35,442 bases of DNA from an uncultured Flavonifractor sp. (GCA_944383135.1 CALWOL010000126.1:1-35442), one strand, 5' to 3'; positions 1-7,668 are shown, counted from the stretch's first letter. Program-made: numbers and translations. Notes: generated by a model not told the origin, from the sequence alone.

Positions 1-309
1 CCTGGCCCCGTAGCACACCACCGGGATGCGGGCGTTGACGATGGCCCCGGCGCACATGGGGCAGGGCTCCAGGGTGACGTACAGGGCGCAGCCCCCCAGC
101 CGCCAGCCCCCCAGGGTGCGGCAGGCCATGGCGATGGCCTCAATTTCCGCGTGGCCCAGGGCGGTGCGGGCGGTCTCCCGCCGGTTGCGGCCCCGGCCCA
201 CCACCACGCCGTCCTTCACAATGACGCAGCCCACCGGCACCTCCCCCTCGGCCATGGCCTGCCGGGCCAGCTCCAGGGCCTGGGCCATATATTCCTCCCG
301 CTCCGTCAC
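1..309 (-). CDS. tadA: tRNA-specific adenosine deaminase TadA (partial, C-terminus off the window)
   Basis: Only the first 103 residues are present; the gene runs off the left edge. TadA deaminates the wobble adenosine A34 of tRNA-Arg(ACG) to inosine in the cytoplasm, using a zinc-bound water. The zinc/catalytic motifs are visible: HAE (H53, E55, in GHAEIEAI) and PCPMC (C83, C86, in LEPCPMCAGAI), with VGCVIVKDG of the deaminase core before them. The start is a GTG at 309 preceded by GGGAGGAGGA six bases upstream; an ATG inside that ribosome site is out of frame. The gene is divergent from mntP. Other zinc cytidine/guanine deaminases share these motifs, but the N-terminal pattern fits TadA best. 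Confidence 0.9.
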   Translation of the reverse strand, partial: MTEREEYMAQALELARQAMAEGEVPVGCVIVKDGVVVGRGRNRRETARTALGHAEIEAIAMACRTLGGWRLGGCALYVTLEPCPMCAGAIVNARIPVVCYGAR

Positions 310-337
310 GGCGCATTCCTCCTCCCAGGTATTTATC

Positions 338-374
338 TTGTTATAGCATATTTGGAGCCGGTGTGCTATAATCT
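338..374. promoter_or_regulatory. Divergent extended -10 promoters for tadA (-) and mntP (+)
   Basis: Two extended -10 elements lie back to back. TGCTATAAT on the plus strand (364-372) points towards mntP. TGCTATAAC on the minus strand (348-340) points towards tadA. They form an inverted repeat with 15 bases between, so each promoter's upstream contacts would overlap the other's -10. I see no good -35 for either. Seen directly; promoter activity is inferred. Confidence 0.6.
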
Positions 375-416
375 TTTTTAAGTGCGGCTAACTTTTCGTT
401 TGCGCAGGTGATATGT

Positions 417-977
417 GTGGCAGAAATCTTCCTCATCGCGGTGAGCCTGGCCCTGGACGCCTTCGCCGTGTCGGTGTCCAGCGGCATCGCCATCCCCGGC
501 TTCGGCTGGAGGCAGGCGGTGAAGATGGGCCTGTGGTTCGGCGCCTTCCAGTTTGCCATGCCTCTGGCGGGCTGGCTGCTGGGCAGCAGCGTCAGCGGGT
601 ACATCGAGGCGGTGGACCACTGGGTGGCCTTCGGCCTGCTGGCCCTCATCGGGGGGCGGATGGCCTGGGGCGCCCTCCGGAGCGACGGGGCGGAGGAGGA
701 GGCCCCCGCCGACCTGTCCGCCCGGCGGCTGTGCCTGCTGGCCATCGCCACCAGCATCGACGCCCTGGCGGGGGGGGTGTCCATGGTCTTTATGCGGGTG
801 GACGTGTTCCTCTCCGCCGCCGTCATCGGCGTGGTGGCCTTCCTCCTGTCGGTGGTGGGCGGGCTGGCCGGCAAGCGGCTGGGCGGCCTCTTCCAGAAGC
901 GGGCGGAGCTGGTGGGCGGCCTGGTACTCCTTGGAATCGGCGTCAAAATTTTGGTGGAGCACACCCTGGGGGGCTGA
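417..977 (+). CDS. mntP: MntP-family manganese efflux pump
   Basis: A polytopic inner-membrane protein of about 186 residues, the usual MntP length, with six predicted hydrophobic segments in two homologous halves. Each half carries the family's acidic intramembrane motif: LALDAFAVS near the N-terminus and TSIDALAGG in the second half. MntP exports Mn2+ and protects against manganese overload. I chose GTG 417 because AGGTGAT (406-412) lies just upstream; GTG 408 would put the start inside that ribosome site. The ATG of yqeC begins two bases after the stop, so mntP is the first gene of an apparent operon with yqeC-yqeB-xdhC. No yybP-ykoY manganese riboswitch fits in the short leader. Confidence 0.87.
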   Translation: MAEIFLIAVSLALDAFAVSVSSGIAIPGFGWRQAVKMGLWFGAFQFAMPLAGWLLGSSVSGYIEAVDHWVAFGLLALIGGRMAWGALRSDGAEEEAPADLSARRLCLLAIATSIDALAGGVSMVFMRVDVFLSAAVIGVVAFLLSVVGGLAGKRLGGLFQKRAELVGGLVLLGIGVKILVEHTLGG

Positions 978-979
978 CC

Positions 980-1696
980 ATGGGAATTTGGAAAGCGCTG
1001 AAGCTGGAGATGGAGACCCACCGCCTGGTGGCGCTGGTGGGGGCGGGGGGCAAGAACTCCACCCTCTACGCCCTGGCCAGGGAGGGGGCGGAGGCGGGCA
1101 GGCGGGTGGTGGTCACCACCACCACCCACATGATGCCCCATCCCGCCCTCCCCCTCACCGACGCCATGGAGGCGCTGCCCGCCCTGCTGGAGCGGCACCC
1201 GGTGGTCACTCTGGGCCGCTTTCTCCGGCCGGACAAGCTTTCCGAGGCCGGGCAGCCGGCGCGCTGCCTGGCGTGGGCGGACCTGGTGCTGGTGGAGGCG
1301 GACGGGGCCCGGCTGCGGCCCCTGAAGGCCCCGGCGGACCACGAGCCGGTGATTCCCGCCGGGGCGTCGGCGGTGGTGGCTCTGGCGGGGCTGGACTGCC
1401 TGGGCGGAACGGTGGGGGAGATCTGCCACCGGCCCCAGCGGGTGTGCGCCCTGCTGGGGGTGGGGGCGGAGCACGCGCTCACCCCGGCGGACGTGGCGGC
1501 GGTGCTGTCCAGCCCCCTGGGCGGGCGGAAGGGCGTGACGGAGGCGATGGCCTTCCGCTGCCTGCTGAACAAGGCGGACACCCCGGAGCGGGAAGCCCGG
1601 GGGCGGGAAATTCAGGACCTTCTGGCCCGGCGGGGCATCCTCAGCGCGGTATGGCACTATACAGAAAAGGAGCGGGGCGGCGTATGCTTATTTTAA
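980..1696 (+). CDS. yqeC: YqeC, selenium-dependent molybdenum hydroxylase accessory protein
   Basis: A protein of 238 residues with an N-terminal glycine-rich nucleotide-binding loop (GAGGKNS, residues 21-27) followed by VVVTTTTHM, both typical of YqeC. Later segments (VLVEADGARLRPLKAP, HEPVIP) also match the family. YqeC is tied by comparative genomics to maturation of selenium-dependent molybdenum hydroxylases, together with YqeB and SelD; its exact reaction is not established. It starts two bases after mntP and overlaps yqeB by 13 bases, so translation is probably coupled. A stretch of histidine/threonine-rich codons near 1110-1140 is part of the conserved motif, not an oddity. Confidence 0.87.
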   Translation: MGIWKALKLEMETHRLVALVGAGGKNSTLYALAREGAEAGRRVVVTTTTHMMPHPALPLTDAMEALPALLERHPVVTLGRFLRPDKLSEAGQPARCLAWADLVLVEADGARLRPLKAPADHEPVIPAGASAVVALAGLDCLGGTVGEICHRPQRVCALLGVGAEHALTPADVAAVLSSPLGGRKGVTEAMAFRCLLNKADTPEREARGREIQDLLARRGILSAVWHYTEKERGGVCLF

Positions 1697-2487
1697 TCAA
1701 GGGAGCGGGAGACCTGGCCACCGGCACCGCGGTGCGGCTGCACCGGGCGGGCTTTCCGGTGGTGATGACCGATATCCCCCAGCCCACGGCAGTGCGGCGG
1801 ACGGTGGCCTTCTGCCAGTGTATGTATGACGGCGCGACTCAGGTGGAGGGCATCACCGCCCGCCGGGCGGCGGACGCGTCAGAGGCCCGGGCCATCCTGG
1901 CGGCGGGAGAAATCCCGGTGCTGGCCGACCCGGAGGCCCATATTTTGAAGGAGCTGCCCTTTGACGGGGTGGTGGACGCCATCCTGGCCAAGCGCAACCT
2001 GGGGACAAGTCTGACCGACGCCCCCATCGTCCTGGCCCTGGGCCCCGGCTTTACCGCCGGGGTGGACTGCCACGGGGTCATCGAGACCAAGCGGGGCCAC
2101 GATTTGGGGCGGCTCATCCTGGAGGGCTCCGCCATCCCCAACACCGGCGTGCCCGGGGACGTGGGGGGGTACACCAGGGAGCGGATCATCCGCGCCCCCG
2201 CCGACGGGCCCTTTGCGCCGGTGGCTGAGATCGGCCAGCAGGTAGCGCTGGGGGAGGTGGTGGCCCGGGTGAACGGCATCCCCGTCACCGCCCAGCTCAC
2301 CGGCATCGTCCGGGGGATGCTCCCCGCCGGGATTCCGGTGACGGAGGGCATGAAGGCGGGGGACATCGACCCCCGGTGTGAGCGCCGCAACTGCTTCACC
2401 GTCTCCGACAAGGCCCGGGCCATCGGCGGCGGCGTGCTGGAGGGGCTGCTGTACTTTGGAAGGAGGACGGGCCTGTGGAGCGACTGA
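1684..2487 (+). CDS. yqeB: YqeB, selenium-dependent molybdenum cofactor/hydroxylase maturation protein
   Basis: A soluble protein of 267 residues. The N-terminus LILIKGAGDLATGTAVRL is the family hallmark and resembles a Rossmann-type dinucleotide loop. Other conserved stretches are ALGPGFTAG, DCHGVIETKRGHDLGR and GDIDPRCERRNCFT, the last with paired cysteines. YqeB co-occurs with YqeC and the selenophosphate synthetase in genomes that make selenium-modified molybdenum hydroxylases; its precise step is not known. It overlaps yqeC at its start and xdhC at its end (2475-2487), giving a tightly coupled trio. No hydroxylase or selD is in the window. Confidence 0.9.
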   Translation: MLILIKGAGDLATGTAVRLHRAGFPVVMTDIPQPTAVRRTVAFCQCMYDGATQVEGITARRAADASEARAILAAGEIPVLADPEAHILKELPFDGVVDAILAKRNLGTSLTDAPIVLALGPGFTAGVDCHGVIETKRGHDLGRLILEGSAIPNTGVPGDVGGYTRERIIRAPADGPFAPVAEIGQQVALGEVVARVNGIPVTAQLTGIVRGMLPAGIPVTEGMKAGDIDPRCERRNCFTVSDKARAIGGGVLEGLLYFGRRTGLWSD

Positions 2488-3230
2488 TTCTGTGCGGCGG
2501 GGGCCACGTCTCCCTGGAGCTGGCCCACATCGCCCAGCGGCTGGAGTTTGAGCTCATTGTCATTGACGACCGCCCGGAGTTTGCCAACGGGGCGCGCTTC
2601 CCCATGGCCAGCCAGGTGCTGTGCCTGCCCTTCCTGGAGGCCCTGGACACCCTGGGCAGCCGGGCGGACGACTTTTACGCCATCCTCACCCGGGGCCACG
2701 CCTTTGACAAGGAGTGCCTGGAGCACATCCTCCGGGGCAGATACGCCTACGTGGGTATGATCGGCAGCCGCACCAAGGTGGCCGCCGTCCGGACGGCCCT
2801 GGAGCAGGAGGGCTTTTCCCGGGAAACCCTGGACGGGGTATACGCCCCCATCGGCCTGAAGATTGGCGGCCAGACCCCGGCGGAGATTGCCGTGTCCATT
2901 GCCGCCCAGCTGGTGGAGGTGCGGGCCAGGCGGGGGCCCGGCGCCGCCAGGCCCCCGGAGGAGCCGGGGGTGCTGTGCACCATTGTGGAAAAGCACGGCT
3001 CCGCCCCCCGGGGGGTGGGCACCTGGATGCTGGTGCGGCCCGACGGCACCTGCGCCGGAACCATCGGCGGCGGCGCGGTGGAGTACCAGGCCAAACAGGA
3101 CGCCCTCTCCCTGTGGCAGGCGGGGGTGGCTGAGAGCACCCGGGAGTATGACCTCTCCCACGCGGCCGCGGAGCTGGGCATGGTGTGCGGCGGCCGGGTG
3201 AAGGTGGAGTTCAGGCTGCGGAAACAGTAA
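2475..3230 (+). CDS. XdhC/CoxI-family molybdenum hydroxylase maturation factor, domain-permuted
   Basis: XdhC proteins bind molybdenum cofactor and support its sulfuration and insertion into xanthine dehydrogenase-type enzymes. This protein has 251 residues. Its Rossmann-like domain comes first (LILCGGGHVSLELA at 4-17, DDRPEFA at 31-37, GMIGSRTK at 94-101). The XdhC/CoxI domain follows (VEKHGSAPRGVGTWMLV around 171-187, GTIGGG at 195-200, GMVCGGRV at 235-242). In canonical XdhC the order is reversed. The start is GTG 2475 with GGAGG upstream, inside the yqeB end. The position suggests it serves the same selenium-dependent enzyme as YqeB/YqeC. Confidence 0.86.
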   Translation: MERLILCGGGHVSLELAHIAQRLEFELIVIDDRPEFANGARFPMASQVLCLPFLEALDTLGSRADDFYAILTRGHAFDKECLEHILRGRYAYVGMIGSRTKVAAVRTALEQEGFSRETLDGVYAPIGLKIGGQTPAEIAVSIAAQLVEVRARRGPGAARPPEEPGVLCTIVEKHGSAPRGVGTWMLVRPDGTCAGTIGGGAVEYQAKQDALSLWQAGVAESTREYDLSHAAAELGMVCGGRVKVEFRLRKQ

Positions 3231-3239
3231 AGCGGCAGG

Positions 3240-3278
3240 CCGCCGGGCGTATGCCCGGCGGTCTTTTTTCTTTTTTTG
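3240..3278 (+). terminator. Rho-independent terminator after the mntP-yqeCB-xdhC operon
   Basis: A perfect 9-bp GC stem (CCGCCGGGC / GCCCGGCGG) with a GTAT loop is followed by TCTTTTTTCTTTTTTT. It sits nine bases after the xdhC stop and separates the operon from the ECF sigma gene. Confidence 0.92.
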
Positions 3279-3305
3279 AAACCTTTTTCCCCTTCCAACC
3301 GTGTA
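3277..3305 (+). promoter_or_regulatory. ECF-type promoter upstream of the sigma factor gene
   Basis: TGAAAC (3277-3282), then 17 bases, then CGTGTA (3300-3305), about 25 bases before the GTG start. TGAAAC is the -35 of Firmicute ECF sigma factors such as SigW, and a CGT-containing -10 is usual for them. It suggests autoregulation. Part of the -35 overlaps the T-tract of the preceding terminator. Confidence 0.55.
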
Positions 3306-3329
3306 TTGGGCAGAAAGGAGGGAGCGCCC

Positions 3330-3818
3330 GTGGATTCGTGGAAGGAGCCGGACTGGCTGGCCCGGCAGTACGGCCCGGCGGTGTACCGCCTGGCCTTCGC
3401 CCGGACGGGGAGCCGGGCCGACGCGGAGGATGTGATGCAGGAGGTCTTTGTCCGCCTGCTGAAGGCAAAACCGGACTTTGCCGACCGGGAACACGCCAAG
3501 GCCTGGCTGCTGCGGGTGGCGGCCAACTGCGCCAACGACCTGTTCCGGGCGCCCTGGCGGCGGCGGGAGGAGCCCCTTTCCGAAACGCTGTCCGCTCCGG
3601 CCCCGCCGGAGCCGGGGGGCGTGGTGGAGGCGGTGCTGGCCCTGCCCCCCAAGTACCGGGCGGCGGTGCATCTGTACTATTACGAGGATTTGAGCGTGGC
3701 GGAGATTGCCGTCATCCTGGGCAAGAGCCAGGGCGCGGTAAAGTCCCGGCTGTTCCGGGCCCGGGCCCTGCTGCGGGAATGGATGAAGGAGGACGAAGAT
3801 GTTTGGCGCGGAGTATAA
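3330..3818 (+). CDS. ECF-family RNA polymerase sigma factor
   Basis: A protein of 162 residues with both sigma-70 modules of the extracytoplasmic-function group. Region 2 contains the GSRADAEDVMQEVFVRLL pattern that contacts core polymerase and the -10. Region 4 has a helix-turn-helix in LSVAEIAVILGKSQGAVKSR for -35 recognition. The GTG at 3330 is chosen because AAAGGAGGG lies eight bases upstream; a TTG at 3276 would place the start inside the promoter. The downstream membrane protein overlaps by 20 bases and is the likely anti-sigma factor. The stimulus is unknown. Confidence 0.88.
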   Translation: MDSWKEPDWLARQYGPAVYRLAFARTGSRADAEDVMQEVFVRLLKAKPDFADREHAKAWLLRVAANCANDLFRAPWRRREEPLSETLSAPAPPEPGGVVEAVLALPPKYRAAVHLYYYEDLSVAEIAVILGKSQGAVKSRLFRARALLREWMKEDEDVWRGV

Positions 3819-4986
3819 GCGGGAGATGGATGCCCTGGAGCCCAGCGCGGCGGCCATGGCCCGGCTGGAGGGGCTGACCAGGGGAGAGGCCGGCGGAAAG
3901 CCCGGAAAGCGGTTTGGCCGCCGGGCGGTCATAGCCCTGGCCCTGTGCGCCGCCCTGGCGGTGACGGCGGTGGCGGCGGGGCCGTCGGTGTGGAGCGCCC
4001 TGACCGGGCACCTGGGGCCCTTCGGGGCCTATGTGGCTCCCCTTACCGGCAGCAGCACCAGCGCGGGGGTGGAGCTGGAGGCGGTGGGGGTGCTGTCCGA
4101 GGGGACGGCCGCCCGGTTCTACCTCACCGCCCGGGATAAGCGGGGCGGGCGGCTGGACGGGCACACCGACGCGGCCTTTGACCTGGAGGGGGCCCTGTCC
4201 TGGGGTGCCCGCTGCCTGGACTTTGACGGGGAGAGCGGCACCCTGCTGCTGGAGCTGGAGGCCTTCGGCCTGTCCGGGGAGGCGCCCCTTACCCTCACCG
4301 GCGGCACCCTTACACCCGGCTCCTACCGGGTCTCCGTGGAGCCGGAGCCGGCGGACGGGCTGGAAACCTATCAAACCTATGCGCAGCTGCCCGGTTTTTC
4401 CACCGCCGCGGGCTTTGATGGGGAAAACATCTTCCGCCTGCGGGTAAGGCTGGAGGAGGGGTACACCCTGTCCGCCCGCTCCGCCGCCTTTGTGACCTTC
4501 TCCGGCGGCTCCACCTGGGCCAGTGGGGCCGAGCAGGTCTCCCACCTGTCCGACGGCCAGGATTTGCGCCTGGAGGGGATTACCCGGGAAAACTGGGACC
4601 AGGTGGAACGCATCTGGCTGGTTACCAGCTATACCGGCCCCCTGGAGCCCATTGAGGGGGAGTGGACCCTCACCCTGGACCCCGTGGCCGCCGGGACCCG
4701 GCGCACGGGGGCGGACTTCTCCCTGGAGCGGCCCGGCCTCACGGTGACCCAGGTGCAGCTCTCCCCCCTGGGGGCGGTGGTCACCTACACCGGGGCGGAG
4801 GACGCCCTCACCGCCGATGCGCTCCGGGCGGAGACGGCGGCGGGGGAGACCCCGGCCTGGGGCTCCTTCACCGGCTGGAACTGGGGCGGGGAGGGGACGG
4901 CCATCTGGCGCTATGAGAGGCCGGTGGAGCCGGAGAATGTGGCCTCCCTCACCCTCCTGGGGGAGACCGTCCCCCTTGCCCGTTGA
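3799..4986 (+). CDS. Membrane-anchored DUF4179-like protein, probable anti-sigma factor
   Basis: A protein of 395 residues. About 40 N-terminal cytoplasmic residues are followed by one transmembrane helix (about 43-61, rich in Ala/Leu/Val) and a large extracytoplasmic region of beta-rich sequence. This layout, and its position directly after and overlapping an ECF sigma gene, match the DUF4179 proteins that pair with clostridial ECF factors. The short N-terminal segment would hold the sigma factor; the outer domain would sense an envelope signal. No zinc-binding HxxxCxxC motif is seen, so it is not a ZAS-type anti-sigma factor. The function is inferred from context; the family match is moderate. 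Confidence 0.68.
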   Translation: MFGAEYKREMDALEPSAAAMARLEGLTRGEAGGKPGKRFGRRAVIALALCAALAVTAVAAGPSVWSALTGHLGPFGAYVAPLTGSSTSAGVELEAVGVLSEGTAARFYLTARDKRGGRLDGHTDAAFDLEGALSWGARCLDFDGESGTLLLELEAFGLSGEAPLTLTGGTLTPGSYRVSVEPEPADGLETYQTYAQLPGFSTAAGFDGENIFRLRVRLEEGYTLSARSAAFVTFSGGSTWASGAEQVSHLSDGQDLRLEGITRENWDQVERIWLVTSYTGPLEPIEGEWTLTLDPVAAGTRRTGADFSLERPGLTVTQVQLSPLGAVVTYTGAEDALTADALRAETAAGETPAWGSFTGWNWGGEGTAIWRYERPVEPENVASLTLLGETVPLAR

Positions 4987-5010
4987 CCTTCCCGCGTCCT
5001 GTGGTATCAT
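4983..5010 (+). promoter_or_regulatory. Sigma-A promoter of the HEAT-repeat gene
   Basis: TTGACC (4983-4988), 16 bases, TATCAT (5005-5010). The -35 overlaps the stop codon of the preceding gene, so this locus can be transcribed independently of the sigma operon. Confidence 0.6.
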
Positions 5011-5026
5011 AGGAGCAGAGAGGTGG

Positions 5027-6011
5027 GTGACAGCCTTGCTGTTTCGTGGAAAGGAAAAGACCTACGGAGCGTATCTGGCGGAGTATATCGGACATGTAGA
5101 GGCGGGGGAGCTGGCCTTTGTGCCCTGGGTATACTGCGCCCTGGCCCAGGGTACGGACAAGCAGAAGGAGGCCGCCGCCCGCACCCTGGCCCAGGTGCTG
5201 GCGGGGCTGAACGCCGACGGCCTGGCGGCCATGGACCTGCGGATGCGGGAGACCACCTCCATGGAGTGGAGCATCGACTGGCGTACCCTGTGCCTGGAGG
5301 AGCTGCTTGCCCCAAACCTGTCCCCGGAGGAGCGGCGGGCGGTGCTGGTGTTCTCCACCTTCCACCCCAACGGCTACATCCGGGAACAGGCGGCCGCCGC
5401 CCTGGGGACGGACCCCCGGGCCCTGCCCGCCGTACTGCTGCGGTGCAACGACTGGGTGGCCCAGGTGCGGCAGGCGGCCCTGGAGAGCCTGACACACCTG
5501 CTGGAGATTGCCGATGGGGCGGAGATTGCCGCCGCCCTGCCCATTTTGGAGAAGCTGCGGCGGAGCGGGCGGTGCCGGCTGGAGGATGTGCTGCCCCCCT
5601 TTTTCCAGGCCTTCCGGCGGGAGCCCGGCCTGCTGGCCCTGGGGCTGGAGCGGGGGGACGTCCGGGCCCGGCGGCTGTGCATTACCCTGCTGCCGGACCT
5701 GGGAGCGGCGGATTTGCCGTACCTGACCCAGCGGGTGAAGAAGGAGCCGGACCCCTTCCTGCGCAGGCTGCTCTATCAGACCCTGCTGGACCTGGGACCG
5801 GCTGGCCTACGCTCTGGCCCTGCTGGGGGGCGGCTATGACAAGCTGGACCAGGACTGCCGCCTGGAACTGGTGGCCTGGATCCACGCCTACAACCGCAGC
5901 TACGCCCCCCTGGGGGAGGAGCGGCGGCGGCGGATTCTGGCCCTGCTGGAGGAGAAGCGGGGGCTGCTTCCCCCCGCCCTGGTCAGACAGCTGGAATTTT
6001 TGAGTAAATAA
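5027..6011 (+). pseudogene. HEAT-repeat protein, frameshifted
   Basis: The reading frame from GTG 5027 encodes helical HEAT-like repeats (for example REQAAAALGTDPRALPAVL and WVAQVRQAALESLTHLLE), then ends at a TGA at 5837-5839 after about 270 residues. A second frame continues the same gene from about 5799 (RLAYALALLGGGYDKLDQ onward) to TAA 6009-6011. Removing one G from GGG at 5794-5796 restores LLDLDRLAYALALLGG and a continuous protein of 327 residues. No catalytic domain is visible; HEAT repeats usually mediate protein-protein contacts. It may be a true pseudogene, a recent inactivation, or a sequencing error. Confidence 0.75.
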
Positions 6012-6014
6012 GAC

Positions 6015-6235
6015 AGGCGCTCCGCCACCGGCGGAGCGCCTCAGCTTGAGGAAAAGCCTCGCAGAGTTCGCGCCCGCAGGCGCGAAGAAAGCCAAATCTG
6101 TGTTCCGCCGCGACATGTGCGTGGCGGAATACACTGCTCAGGCTGCAAGTGTGGGCTTTGTCCGCTTTCCGCGGACAAAGCCTGCATGCGGCAGACTGCA
6201 TCCTACTCGAAAAAGTGGCTCCGCCACTTTTTCGA
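6015..6235. repeat. Array of perfect hairpins in a convergent intergenic region
   Basis: Five strong inverted repeats stand in tandem: AGGCGCTCCGCC/GGCGGAGCGCCT (6015-6041, 12 bp, loop ACC); TTCGCGCC/GGCGCGAA (6067-6086, 8 bp); TGTGTTCCGCC/GGCGGAATACA (6099-6133, 11 bp with one G-U, 13-base loop holding the palindrome ACATGT); GGCTTTGTCCGC/GCGGACAAAGCC (6154-6182, 12 bp); TCGAAAAAGTGGC/GCCACTTTTTCGA (6207-6235, 13 bp, loop TCC). The last is A-rich on one side and T-rich on the other, so it could terminate transcription on both strands. The others lack T-tracts. No coding capacity is evident. It may be a dispersed extragenic repeat or a structured RNA. Confidence 0.8.
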
Positions 6236-6245
6236 TAGCCTCAAG

Positions 6246-6271
6246 GAGACGGCACAGGCCGTCTCTTTTTT
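6246..6271 (+). terminator. Rho-independent terminator (plus strand)
   Basis: GAGACGGC (6246-6253), loop ACAG, GCCGTCTC (6258-6265), then TTTTTT. It follows the hairpin array, four bases short of the stop of the convergent SLH-protein gene. Confidence 0.85.
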
Positions 6272-6275
6272 GCTG

Positions 6276-7568
6276 TCAGGAATCGCCGGGAAGGAGTTCA
6301 ACGATGAGATAGGAGTAGTATTCAAATACGATTACCCTGCAGCCGGTGCGCTCATTTTCCCAGAGAGGGACGTAGCCCTCTTCCGACTCCATCAGTCCCA
6401 GCAGAACGTATCCCGCCTGGGGCATCCTGGTAAACCAGGGCGCCAGGATGATGTGGTCGGCGTACTGGGGCAGCTCATAGCCATAGACCATCCAGGCGTT
6501 GTTTTCCCCGGACTGACAGAGAACGGGCTCAATGCCCAGGGCGGCACCCAGATCGGGAACGCCCGCATGGTAGTCGGAGTAGCAGGGCACGGAACCGGCG
6601 GGAGGCGTGACAGGGATCAGGGAAATCCAGACGGCATCCTCCCCAAGGAGCTCATAGGCGACCACCAGATCGGGCTGCTCCGGGTTGAAAAAGTAGACGG
6701 AGCCCGAATTTCCATACATATATACGGGGAGGTAGCCCTCCTGCTCCAGCAGGGCGGCATACTGGAGATAGGCATTGTCCACCGCGCCGTCTACGGAGGT
6801 GTACTCATAAAAGACGGCATTGTAGTCAGGCATCTCCCCGGTGCCCACTTCGCCGGTGTAGCCGATCATATCGCCGAAGTCGGGTACCGTGGGGTAGTCT
6901 GTATAGTGGCCCACATTTTGGGGGACGGAAGGCACCTGAGGCTCCGTTTCCTGGCCGGCCTCCTGGGCCAGACGGTGGAGCCGGACCAGCAGCAGGATGC
7001 CCTGCTCCACCGTGCAGGGGTTCTGGGGGGACAGGGCGGAACCCGAGCCCTCCATCAGGCCGTTGGCCGCCATCCGGCCCATGGCCTCCGCCGCCCAGCC
7101 GGACACCTGAGAGGCGTCGGTAAAGCCGGCCAGGCCGCCTGCCTGAGGAGCCAGGCTCAGGCCGCTGGTTTCATCCAGATAGTCAATGGCCCGGGCCATC
7201 ATGGTGGCAATCTGCTCCCGATTGGTGGTCTGTTCCGGAGCAAATTTTCCGCCGCCGATGCCGCCGATGATGCCTGCCGCGCTGGCCTTCCGCACCGCCA
7301 GGCTGGTGCAGTCGGCAAAGGTGTCCGCTGGGGCGGCGGCCAGCTCCTGCCCCAGCAGCACCTCCACCGTCTGGACCACCAGCTGGGCAAACTGCTCCCG
7401 GGTCAGGGTATCCTGATAGGAGGGGTCACCGGTAAGGGAAGGCACCAGCCCCGCCTCCAGGGCGGCGTCCACCTCCTCCTGCGCCCAGCTGCTGGGCGCC
7501 CCTTCCACGGCGCCTGCCCAGGTGCACAGCAGCCCCAGACACAGCAGGGCCGCAAGCCATCTTCTCAT
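6276..7568 (-). CDS. Secreted SLH-domain protein
   Basis: A protein of 430 residues. The signal peptide is clear (MRRWLAALLCLGLLCTWAGA, cleavage near residue 20). Three S-layer homology repeats follow at about 27-75, 83-130 and 148-200, with TFADC, GIIGGIGGGKFAP and TREQF/NREQI as typical signatures. Such repeats bind secondary cell-wall polymers and hold the protein at the surface. The C-terminal half (about 205-430) is acidic and Tyr-rich and I do not recognise it. ATG 7568 is preferred over upstream starts because AAGGAAGAGG lies just before it. The gene is convergent with the HEAT gene and downstream of the rsiV-like gene, from which a hairpin separates it. Confidence 0.78.
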   Translation of the reverse strand: MRRWLAALLCLGLLCTWAGAVEGAPSSWAQEEVDAALEAGLVPSLTGDPSYQDTLTREQFAQLVVQTVEVLLGQELAAAPADTFADCTSLAVRKASAAGIIGGIGGGKFAPEQTTNREQIATMMARAIDYLDETSGLSLAPQAGGLAGFTDASQVSGWAAEAMGRMAANGLMEGSGSALSPQNPCTVEQGILLLVRLHRLAQEAGQETEPQVPSVPQNVGHYTDYPTVPDFGDMIGYTGEVGTGEMPDYNAVFYEYTSVDGAVDNAYLQYAALLEQEGYLPVYMYGNSGSVYFFNPEQPDLVVAYELLGEDAVWISLIPVTPPAGSVPCYSDYHAGVPDLGAALGIEPVLCQSGENNAWMVYGYELPQYADHIILAPWFTRMPQAGYVLLGLMESEEGYVPLWENERTGCRVIVFEYYSYLIVELLPGDS

Positions 7569-7603
7569 AATCCTCTTCCTTTCCATCCGAATCGTACGAG
7601 ACA

Positions 7604-7642
7604 CGAAATGCCCCCAATGCTGACAGGATAGCATTGGGGGCA
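7604..7642 (-). terminator. Hairpin terminator after the sigV/rsiV-like operon
   Basis: A perfect 13-bp stem (TGCCCCCAATGCT, 7609-7621, and AGCATTGGGGGCA, 7630-7642) with an 8-base loop. On the minus strand it is followed only by TTTCG, so the U-tract is weak and some read-through into the SLH gene is possible. Confidence 0.65.
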
Positions 7643-7668
7643 CGTTTTGTCAAGGATGGGAGGATGGG

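Noticed and set aside
381..416. Possible yybP-ykoY manganese riboswitch before mntP
   Set aside because: The leader between the promoter and the start is about 40 bases and lacks the paired helices of that class.
1839..3932. A minus-strand open frame of 697 codons across yqeB, xdhC and the sigma gene
   Set aside because: It crosses a clear terminator and promoter and opposes four supported genes.
6012..6275. CRISPR array or integron attC sites as an explanation of the hairpin cluster
   Set aside because: The hairpins differ in sequence from each other, there are no constant repeats with spacers, and no integrase or cas gene is near.
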